Assembly: GCF_905220365.1 (NCBI RefSeq)
Contig: NC_061123.1
Span: 1,550,001-1,614,000 of the forward strand
DNA from: Vanessa cardui
Taxonomy: Eukaryota > Arthropoda > Insecta > Lepidoptera > Nymphalidae
Length of the DNA: 64,000 bases
Direction of reading: 5' to 3'
In this document: positions 11,992-24,400 of the stretch, piece after piece
How the letters are laid out: the number at the start of each line of letters is the position of its first letter
Numbering within the stretch: position 1 is the stretch's first letter
Program-made: the position numbers and the translations under genes
The notes under the pieces: model-generated
What the model saw: only the letters and a program-made list of their open reading frames with translations
Database searches by the model: none
Told to the model about the DNA's origin: nothing

Positions 11992-14900
11992 GTGAGTCAT
12001 CTTTTTTGTACAAAAACTAGTCTTACAGGATCTATCATTTCACCTAATGCGTACCATCTGATGCTAACAATGGCAAGGCGCGCGCCCATTGGTCGGGTTA
12101 AATAGCGTGTTTCCCGAGCTTCCTGTTGTACATTTCCGTACCTTTTCTCGAAAACCCTCTCATGGTTTGTAGGAAAGTGAGGGGAAAATGTTACACATCA
12201 ATCATTAAAGAAATACATAGCTTCATAACTTGCAAGGTTCCTTCTAAAAGAAACGGGTCATCCTTCAGTGAAACCTTGTAAACGTAACACTATACATGGT
12301 TGATGAGAACGACGATATTGTCACACATTTATTTAACGAGAAATTTTGTGAGCAAATTAATAAAAATGAAATGTGAAATTCAATCTATGAAAGATTTTCA
12401 TGTAATCCGTTTCGTTGCTTCATTTTGATTAATACTGTTTTCAGTTGATTAACCCGTGTTAACACTGTTTAATAACGGTCAAACTTGTGCTCATAAATAA
12501 ACGAATATTCAAAATTACCACAAATAACCTTGAAAAACCAAAAGTACTCCTTCTTATTTTATTTGTTGAATAGAAAATACATGTACACCTTACCCAGTTT
12601 TGTCACGTATTTAGTGCCGTTTAATTAAAAGAATAACACTCACTATAATTCTTATTTTTTTTTATCTCGAAAACTCCGAAACAAATACCATGTGCAGGAA
12701 AATTAATTTCGAACATAGATGCCGCAAATTCCGAACACCGGGTCAAGCCACGTAGCCAGATTTAGGCCAAAGTCTAGAGTTACACTTTTGTGTCTTGGAA
12801 GGCACATAAAACCGATAATATTGCGCAAAAATCCTTTCAAGTCATGCCATAAGTGTAAGGCATTTCTAACAACAAATTTTCAACAATCTTTGGATATAAA
12901 AATCTGTTCTGTCAACTATGACAATAGATGCATATTAAAATATTAATTTTATTATTTTTTGTATGTATGTTCAAGTCTAGTTGTCGCCCACCCTCAATCC
13001 CGTTTTAGGGGCCCGTTTGTCATTTGTTAGGCAAAAAAGTAGCCTATGTCTTTCTTTGGGGTTTAAATTTGCTTCATACCAATTTTAATCAAATTTGGTC
13101 GAGAGGTTTGCAAGTGAAAGAGCGACACACAGATTTATGGTATTAGTGTAGATTGGTCAATCCCTTTTTTTTTCCTTATTTCAAACGATAAAATAGTTGT
13201 AATTATTCCGATTTGATTCAATTTGAATACTCGGAGTAAAGTACAATACTGCAATCTCGAAAACTTTTCACTGATAGCAGTTATTTAAAAAGTTGTGTAA
13301 AGGCTTTCACGCTTCGTCGACTTAAGAACTTTTCACTCAGTGGAATCCTTTGTAGAGATTGAGAAGGGTCTTTTTCGATATGATGCTCAGCGGAGCAATC
13401 AGGGCACGAAACATCGATCTCGTCAACTGCACTTATTTCTTTCACTTTGTACAGCTTTTGCCATTCTCGCCAGGTTTATTTGAAGTAGAATAAGAGGCTA
13501 AATACTCGTTATCTAAAAAACTTTTTATTTTTTAAGTAATTCAACTCGTATTCTCAATAAGTCTTTTTATTTTTTTTTATACCCTTATTGTGGGAGAGCA
13601 TTAAAAATATTTTTTCCACCATCTTGGGTACGCCGAAGTGATGATCAAACTGAACGAGTATACAAAATCAGTTCAAACAGTTAAAATAACTGCTTCTGAA
13701 TTGAGTATCAAGATTTCACACGTAAATTCTTTCATTGCGAGTTAAAATGCTGAAATGAAAGTAATCAAATTGTAATGGATGTTAACAAAGAACTGCCATC
13801 GACTTCCAACGCACGCAATCAGTTCGTGACGAGAGGACAAGAACTTCTACTGAAACTTCGAACAAAATAATCTTAATAAGTACATACGTGATACTTATTA
13901 AGATTATTTTGTTCAATCAAAGCTTGAATATAATATTTGTAATTGACAACACACTTTTTACTCCTCGAATGTTATAATTGTGAATGTACAAGAACAAATA
14001 ATCTCTCCACTTGAATCCCATTTTCCCACACTATTTTAAGGGATCTTATTACTGTATATATTTGTTATAATCTCATTTTGTATAAACTCCAACCGTAGAT
14101 ATGCAGAAAATTTAAGTGCACAATGAACATTTTGTTTATGATGTACCCGTATTTAACAATTAATTTTCTAAATTATTACAATTTAACAAATAATTAATTT
14201 TAGACAGCGGAAAAAAGGTTTTGGGAAAAATTAGATAGCGATACCACGACTATTTCCGGAAAAAAATGAAAATGATTGAAAGAGAATGATTAATTTAAAT
14301 AAGATTCATTTAAATAAAGTTTCATTACTTTGGCGCTAAATATAGATGAGTGACTTGCGGTTTGCACGCGTTTACACTGAAATTGAATCAATGCAAAACC
14401 TGTCCTAGGTTTAAAAATTCTTAAAAAATCTTTTGAATAGATGTGAAGTTCCGTAGAATAATAGTTATTTATACCTAGTGGTGCATTTATAAAGTCCACA
14501 AAATGTTTTGTTACATTATTTTAAATACTGACTCGTACAAATTATTAAATAATATCTTCAATCTTAATTAATAAATAAAATATAATCCAAAGAATATTAA
14601 ATAAAATTTACCTATTAAGCTGAACAGTTATAACAATTACAAACGCATACAACCTTTATTTGTAAAGCAACAGAGTACCGCGAGAGCACGGCGGCCGAGT
14701 ATTCATCGGAGTCGGTGCATGCGCTGGCTTCGAAATGAAACTATTATTATGCAAATGAATGTCGAGCATATGACCTTTTTTAAAACATAAGCTTTGTAAT
14801 CTCGTCGCGAATGGCATTTCTGTGGCGATATTTATACAGCTCGTGCTGATGTAATCAGCTTAAAACTTATACGCCACGAATTCTATCGACGTTACAACTT

Positions 14901-15331
14901 TTGAATTCAAGTACTTAGGAATTAACGATATATTATTACATATTGAAAAGTGTCGTATTTATTCGAGCAAACTGTAACACCATTTTCAGAATTCAGAATC
15001 AGTTCAAAAGTGTTCCAAACTTTGAAACTATGTCATTTCTCGGATATAATATTGTTCAGCCCATTATTAGCAATTAGATTAAACAGGTAATGTTTTACGA
15101 GGAAGTAAACAACTACATTATTATAATTAAATAAAATGGAAAAATCGCAGAAACAAATTACAAGAGCGGATAGAGTGTGCCTATGCATACTCAGTATAGT
15201 GAAGCAATAAATGCGAATACAAAATCAGAAACGAAAGCATATCAAGGCGATTTATATATATATATATATATTTGCACAAGTGATTTATTCCGACTTCACA
15301 CGGATCCAATTTTTTGTCGCCTTGATATGCT

Positions 15332-15405
<74 letters not shown>

Positions 15406-18400
15406 TTGGAGTGTCTGTTTGTAATATTAAAATAGCCCTGTTTTACACAATGCATAAATGTATGGATACAAGGTACATATGAATATTAAAATAATATTTT
15501 TTAAACTTTTTGTCGGTCTGTCTGTCTGTCTGTTTTATTCCGGCTAATCTCTGGAATACAATAATATTTTTCAAACTTATATAAGGAAGCGGGCACATCT
15601 AGTAAATAAATAAAAAGCGCTGAGTTTGTGTTATAGCTTTCTATATAGGATTTATTTGTTCAATCACTCATATTATAATTGTAATAGTTGACTATGTCTT
15701 CCTTGATATTGTTTTTCAATCAAAAGAAAGATTACCTACCGATTTTTTATGTTCTTCGCAATTATCATTTCAAATCGATTCGAAAGCGGTTACTGACATC
15801 TCAAAGGAGCTTCTAAGAGCCTACTTGAATAGATAATACTCTGATTTAACGCGAAATGGAAAACATTTTATGGAATTGTCAATACAGTCAGTTTATTACA
15901 GACGTGTTGTTGTTACTTGGTGTTGAGACTTTCTGCTAGTCCGTCCGTGTAGGTAACATTCACCTATCAGGTATTCCAACGCCAAACAGCAATACTGATA
16001 TTGTTGTGTTCTAACTTGAAGGGTGCGTGAGCCAGTATAACTACAGACACAAAGGAAATAACATCTCAGTTCCTAATGCTGAACACTCACCATCAGGCCT
16101 ATTTACCTTCTAACTATAAAAAATATACAAATAGGTGGTGACGAATTAAATACTAAATCCAAGGTTGTATTTTAGCCACGTCTATCTAACTACCACGATT
16201 AAAAAAAAATATGTCATATATTTGATTACATTATCAAACATATTCTTAAATCAAAAAGACGATCGTTTTCGTTTGGGTACACCCAAAGCTTTAAAGAAAT
16301 CTGGTCCTGAATTTTATTCAAAGGAGAATCACTCCAATATAACAGATGTTAACCGAGATGGATCTTACTTACTTTAAGAGGCCAATCGATAGAAACTGTT
16401 TTAGGTACTTTGGAAATAAAGGACCATTTTATTGAGTGCTCAGAGACTTTTGCTCATTCCGTAATTTAGATTAAGTGGTGCTTATAATGAGCATACTTTT
16501 ACTTTATTTGTTTTAAAACTATGATTATAAGTCACTTCTTTTTACTTTCTTATTCATTCATCAGTGTTGACGAGATTCGATACAAATTACTATTGAGCAC
16601 TCATGTGTTTAATTTATACATACAAATATTATTCGTAATGATAAAGCAAAACAGAGTCAAAAGAAGTAAATTTGCCACATATGTATCAAGCTCCATTGGA
16701 GCAGCATGGTGGAGTCAACACCAATCTTATATCTGAAAGATGACAAATGCTTTAAATATAACAATTAAATATGTAAGCAATCTGAGTTGTCATCAATCCA
16801 AGGACATTGGCGCTGTAAGAAATATTATCCATTTCTTAAAAGTCAGCAACGCACCTGATACGGCCCTACGTATTTCAGAGGTCCATGGGCAATAGTAGTC
16901 AGTTTCGATGGAGGTGCAGTGATGGAGTCAGAATTATGCTCTGCTGCCATTAGAAACTAAAATATTAAAACATTTATGTAAAACACTAACTAAAACCTTT
17001 CAAACTGGATCACATCTGCTAATATATCTGATGAGTGGGTACAAACAACACAATTTTCTTCTGGCTTTGTGCAAGCCCGTCTGAGTAGATACCACCACAT
17101 CTGATATTCTACCGCCAAACAAAAGTATTCAGTATTGTTGTGTTCCGGTTTGAATGGTGAGTGAGCTTGTGTAACTACAGGCACAAGAGCCTAATGATTT
17201 AGTTCCCAAGGTTGGTGACGTATTGGTGATCTAAGGAATGGTTAATATTTCTTACAGCGCCATTGTCTATGGGCGGTGGTGACCACTTACCATCAGGTGG
17301 CCTATATTATACACGTCTTACAACCTATAGCATAATAAAACCGTACCATCTGTGATTATTATATTATTAATGAATGCTTATTAATGAGATGTAATAAACT
17401 GGGCGGTTATCTAGCATTGTACATTCGCATACATTTTACATAATATTATACTCAAATTTTAGTTGCGATCGTATATATTTTTTTATCTCTCTCGACGTTT
17501 CAACACACTGACACCCGTCATGGTAACGAGCTGACTGAAATAAAATATGATCACGGAAATACGCATAAATCCGAACATACAGATCGGGTATTTTTTATGA
17601 TGCGAAAATTTGAAATGTCAAAATCAAATTCTAATCCATAAACACACCTGGCGAATTCGACACGCATCTCACTCGTGAAATATTGACAGCCAACTGACGG
17701 TGATACGGTATTCTGAAATGGGTATCTTTATAATTGTTACAGTCAATGTCCTATGTCAAATTATGACAGTTGACAAACGTGCTCTGCGGTGAGTTCCTCC
17801 TTCTTACAAAAAAACCTTTATAGGTCACATTTTTTTCGTATTTTATTGATGTTACTAAATTTCTTATTTTTATTGTTTTGATATGTATTTTAAGGTACTA
17901 TTTATTTAATAGAAAGCAATGAGCACCGTTACGTTATTTTTGTATTATCGAGACACCCCAGCTACCCGAGAGTGCCTTTGATTAATAATTGAAATAAGAT
18001 AATAGGAACTTAATTTATATACTTTCACTCAGGAATGATATTAGTTTTAGAGTAATGCTTCTTTATATATCAAAGCCATTATATGGAATCATTATATTTA
18101 TAAAGTAGCACATCATTTTTTCAAGCTTTAATCTTACAGCATATTATAATGTATACTAATATAATAAAAAACTAACTCTGTCTATTTATTTTTCTTTCAC
18201 GAACAAACCACTGAACCAAAAACGATGAACCTTATAACTATAGTTTTATCAGTAATAAGGATAAAACAGACTTAATAAAAATGATCTGAACATTGTTACA
18301 AAATTCAAAATAACAATTCATAATTTCAGCGCGAAATGGGCCTTGACTAGGCCCACATTAAGACCCAACGTAACCATTCGTTTGTCAAGATTAAATAGCT

Positions 18401-21400
18401 TAGTATTACTCCCCGTTAGGCTATTAGAATTTGGTAACAAGATTTCCTCTTTGCAGTAAACATGAAATATTCTCATATTTCACAGATACCATGACTACCA
18501 AAAATAGTATTTGCGTATAGTATGAACTGATCGAGAATATAATGCCAAATTTTACATTATCTACTTGAAGCATATCTCTACATATTATAAAACATTGCTT
18601 TCTCGCAACTGATTTTGTTGCGGTTTTTTTAATAGATAGTGTGATTCGAGAGGAAGTTTTTCATATATAATACATACATGGAAAATATAGTAAAGAAACT
18701 TTGATAATTTTAGAAGTTTGTAATGTGATGTCGTAAATTAAAAAATCTGTTGTATATTTAGTATTGTACCCGTGCGAGGCCGGGGCGGATAGCTAATTTT
18801 TAGATAAATTTGGAATTATGATCAAAAATACAATTATTATGAAAGGATATTTAATAGATTATCAGATGAGTTATCTACTGCAATACTTGTACTGAGATTA
18901 TTATTGTAAGTCAGTACAAAGCATTATTTAGAAATAAAATTCTTACTTTTAACAAAAAAATGTAATCAATTTACAGGTTAAGTATGAACAATGCTCAAAT
19001 TTTGAAAATAAACAAATTCTTTTCGTGATCTGTATAGTTTATTCAGTCATTTTAATTCTTATATTTTTTATCTATACTTATAATAAATCTGTAGGGAAGT
19101 CAATTCTGTACATGAAATATTTTTACAAAATAACTATCAGGGGGTGATCAGGGGTCGATACTGATAGCAAAAATGCAATCAGTAAAATTTTTGTCTGTCT
19201 GTCTGTCTGTCCATATAACCATTATAGAAACAAAAACTACTCGACGGATTTTAAGGAAACTTGGTACAATTATTTTTCATACTCCTGAGCTGGTTATAGT
19301 ATACTTTTCATCACGCTAAAGTCCATAGGAGCAGAGCACTGAAGGGAAATGTCTGAAAAACGGGAAAGTTACCCCATATTTTGAGCTTCCATCGCGTGTT
19401 TAACCTTAATGGTTAAAGCTACACAGAAATCATGTAATACGGAAATGTTCTCCTTAAAATTATACAAAAAATATCCCATGACAGCCTATGTCTACCTTTT
19501 ATGGTTGACTCACAATAACACGTGTCTCTCCCAATAGCTTAGTAGTTCGAAGCTTTCTGATTATATTTGTCTATTCCTACGTTTGTAACACTCTCAATCA
19601 TCCCAAATTACAAAAGTTAACAGTATTAACTATTCCATAAAAAAAATCATAGAAATCGGTAAAGAAACACCAAAGTTATTCTTAAAATACGCTAATAATA
19701 AAGCTATCGCACGTGAGTACTAAATCTATACTATTATATAAATCACTAGAGTCTGTCTGTACACTTATTTTTGTCGTAATTCGTCATGTGTTCTTTGACT
19801 GACTTAATTTTTACCATTTTTGAAATTTTTGTGTGTCTGTATCATTATAAAAATTGGCATACAGGAAAAACATGTACTTGCGCAAATCATTGGCTATCTA
19901 TACATACAAAAGTATATGTAGATAGCCAAAAGGATGTGTTTGCATGTATGTCATCGATAAACTCAGAAACAATTTGATCGTTCATTATAAAAATTGGTAT
20001 GTTTATCTATTGTTTTATGGAGAAAGTAATTATTTCATCCGTATCATTAAAAATAACCAACAGATGGCCCCTATGTGTATCACAATACATTTATATTCCG
20101 ATCAACCGATAATTATAAAATATGAAATAAAAAATGAACATCTATAAAAAAAGCATAACAACTAACTTAATTTCCGTCATATGCCAATAAACATAAAATA
20201 ATCACAACAATAATAATTGTCATTTTAAAATGAGATTGAGATGAGATTATTATAAATTACATATATGGGAAGAAGTGATTAGCTGTTTTGATTATAAGAA
20301 AGAAAACAATAATCATAATTGGTAAGTATACTCATAACTCCAATGACAATGAATCTTTAGTATAAAATGTAAACGTAAGACACATAACAAAAAAAAAACA
20401 ACTTATTTATATAAATAGAAACCACCATGCCATTGAAGAAACAAAAGATCGGAATATCAACACTATATGCGTAGCGTCATCCAAAAGAGCTACGGAATCA
20501 ACACACCGACAAGAAATACGTTTAGAAACAAATAAAATCCGAATTTCTACTTTAAGAGCTGCCAAAACAGTTAGTCAACGAAATGATCAAGTTCCAGATC
20601 TTCGAACAAGCATCTTTATCAAGAGATACTGATAAACCTGACAAGCCCAATTACTGGATGATGAATGATCAAAAAAGATTAATTCAAGAACTAGAACCAA
20701 TCTCAATAAATCAGCCTTCAATTACTATATAGGTTATGATAGCAAGATGAATCCCGATGTGATCATTGGGTCAATGAATATAGTATGCCCATATTGTCAC
20801 ACTAAATAAACTGCTGGTATATGCTACTCCACTGGTAAAATGTATTTACCACAACGGGAACTATTAAGGAGTCTAAATATTTCCTTCAGTATATTAGAAA
20901 TTACAATTCATGCTTTTAAATGACATCTGTTGTAAGTAACAAATATTGTACAATACAATAATTTCGCGTCTACGTTTAAAATGTATCATATGATTGGTTC
21001 ACTTTTTCCAGTATATAAATAAAATCCCCAATTTCTGGACATTTATTTCACGGACAACGTAGAAAAAGATTGATCTTTGATGCATGTTCAGTACCACAAC
21101 TAATCGAGAAATCATTGCTAAATTTAGGATTATGCCCAAAACTGCTCTAGATAGTGAAACAACAAATGATTCAAAGTAATTATCAATGCAGATAGAATGC
21201 AGAGCATAAAAGGCGTATTAAAGCTTATAATAGCTCCTGATGTCACAGCTGTAATTGTCGGTACAGAAATTACAAAACGAGGTATTGTTATCACTAAGCC
21301 ACACAAAAAAAATCAAGGTGTCGCTGAAAAATATCAATCGTATGACAATTATTACGATTATCCAATTATGATTATGCGAGCAGAAGATGGATATCATCTC

Positions 21401-24400
21401 GGACTGTATCAAAATAACCTCACGACTGGCTCTGTGACATCGAAGAGTTTGATTTTTATGCGTATCGTATAATTAGAGATAATCAATCTAACCATATACT
21501 GAAGTATCGTCAACTGTTTTAACAATTCATTGTTGACATGTACGCTATAGTCGAGAACGAAGGATTCGATGCAACCAATCAAAACTTCGAGCCAAAGGGT
21601 ACATTTATTTACGAGATACATACAGATGACAAGGTTGTAAATGTTATATCATCGATATTTGATAGAACCGGATAATAGAGGACGTTTTTGGTGTTTTCTA
21701 GACTATAGAAATTTAATTAAAATTATCATCGTACCAACTTTACATAGAGATTACACAAACAAAAACATTTTCATAAATTATATGTGTTTCCGGATTCAAA
21801 AAAAAAGAAGATATGATCTTAATAAATAAGTTTATGGGTGTTATGACCAATCTGCAGCCTATCGAGAACATCATTGACGAATATTAAATGAAATAATTTT
21901 AAGTATTTGATTAGATCTCGCATATTTCTTGATTATTTGTACATTGTATCGTTAATTAATTACAAAATGAAAAATTAAAAAATATTTTTCTACGACTAAT
22001 GCCCAGCGAAGCGGGCGGGTATAGCTAGTATTTAAATAAACCCTGATATAAATTGCGAAATCATAATCAATAGTCAAAACTATTAATTATTAAAACTTAT
22101 AATATTTAGACGGTATAACATGGCGGCTTATTTGGAAGTAATTTCATTGATTGTTGATATAGGATAATATATATATATATACCCAAAATTAATAAAGCTC
22201 TGAAGGTTCAAATTCCCAAAGCAAAAACATTGAATATAATATTTTTTTTATAATAACACCAACAACAAAAGCCTGTAAATTTCCCATTGCTGGGCTAAGG
22301 CCTCCTCTTCCTTTGAGAAGAAAGTTTGAAACCACCACGCTGTTCCAATGCCGTTTGGTGGAATACACATGTGGCAGAATTTCGATGAAACTAGACACAT
22401 GCAGGTTTCCGCACGATGTTTTCTTTCACCTGGTCAGCAAATTAAGCACCTGAAAATTCAGTTGTGCTTGCCTGGGTTTGAACCCGCAATCATCGGCACG
22501 CTTTCCAACAACTAGGCCATCTTGGCTCTTTATGATTTGTTTATAATCAAACGAAAAGGAAACAAAATGTTACTAATTTCGTGAATATCCTGACATTACA
22601 TTTTTATTCTTCCGTCATTTATCTAGATTCTAGAAACCGTGAATGCTCACTGAAATTGGTTTTGGGTATTTCGTGACTCGCCGGCCTTAGTCATGCGAAA
22701 GAAAGCCGTCCATAATATTGAATGGAAAATGTTTAAGAGTTATTTTATATATTTCAGACTTACAATTCTTCGTACATTTATTAGCTGTAAGCACAGGCTA
22801 TGGTTTACTTAATAATAATGAAATATTTTAACTATCCCTAACTGTTTAACTTAGATTAAATATTATATATGAATTTCCCAGAAAGTATATTGCGTATGGA
22901 ATAGATTTATTTGAATCGGTCGATTTCCGAGTAATGTTTACACAGACTTACGGGGAATAATGATTTGTTTTAATAAAGTTTTAGTTATTTAAATTATGAT
23001 TTATGATTGGTTTTAAAGTTAAGTCAACATTAAAAAAATAATTACCATTATTTAAATTCAAAGTTCTAAATTTAAATTTAATAAGAAAATAAGGGTCAAT
23101 AAACAGTCGCTAACTAGAGTAATAAATTGTACTAAAGCTGATACTGACAACGCTGAAAAGTCACATAAAGAATGTTTAAGAATCTTGTAAATAAATAAGT
23201 AAACATTTTAAGCAACCGCGATATTAAGATTCAAAAGAGCTTGTAAAAGCCCATCTGAATAAATCATTTCTTGGCTGGAACGTCTAAAATCTTTTTTAAC
23301 ATTCAGTCAACGTTCAGCGATATTAAACTATATACCTAATTTAAGCCTAATACTTCCACGTGATGAATGAGCTGAGATGGCCCAGTGGTTAGAACGCGTG
23401 CATCTTAACCGATGATTTCGGGTTCAAGCCCAGGCAAGCACCACTATATATAATCGTATGTGCTTAATTTGTGTTTATAATTCATCTCGTGCTGAAACCT
23501 GAAAACCTGCATGTGTCTAATTTCAATTTCATCGAAATTCTGCCACATGTGCATTCAACCAACCCGTAGTGGAACAGCGTGGTGGAATGTATTCCAAATC
23601 TTCTCCTCAAGAGGAGAGGAGGCTTTAGCTCAGCATTGGGAAATTTACGGGCCATTGTTTTTGTTGTTGTGTACTTCCACGGGAATACAACAGATATTCT
23701 ACATTAAAATTCATGTCCTTTTGAATTGTCGAAGCTTGAATTTAGGCGGAAAACTTAGTCCTAACGCAAATGTGTATTCGTTCCGAATTTACGCAATATC
23801 TGCAAGCAAATATCGACGTAGTATTATTTGGTTTGGGAACCATTGATTGGGAAATATTTCAGTCATGTATTTAGATGCCATGTTTGTTACGTTCGATAGT
23901 CAAATATTATATTTCATATCATTCATCGCCATGGAGACAGACGTTTTAGTTATACGGGGAAGCTGTATTATTATAATGACTCGCTTGGTGGTGCAGATGT
24001 TTTAACATTCCCTCCCTAATTAAGATTTAAGCTATTACTATAATGTGTTCATAAATTATTTTCCGTCATAAAAAAAGCCTTATTACAAATTTGATACGCC
24101 ATTACGTAAAAGCCTACCATATATAAGGGATATGAAATTACTTCGCGGTTGTACATCGGGACAGAAATATATGAAATTTAAAATAAAAACGAAAGTAGAA
24201 CTTATTTTATTAGAAGACGGCTGTAGCTGTGTTATTTGGTTTATTGCAAGAGTTAGTGGTCTAGAGGTCAAGTCAAGGGCGTCGGTCGCATCAAAAGATC
24301 AGATCTACACAATACGGTAGGCACTGTTTTGTAGAACGCCAGAACTGACATAAGTATGCAAATCGACGGACGGCCCTTAAACGAGATCGTTGGCTTTTTA

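Noticed and set aside
12719..12946. 75-codon frame with cysteine/histidine residues resembling a zinc knuckle
   Set aside because: Spacing does not fit a CCHC knuckle and no neighbouring gag or ORF1 sequence was found.
15177..15482. 101-codon and 74-codon open frames rich in Tyr-Ile
   Set aside because: Translations of the (TA)n microsatellite.
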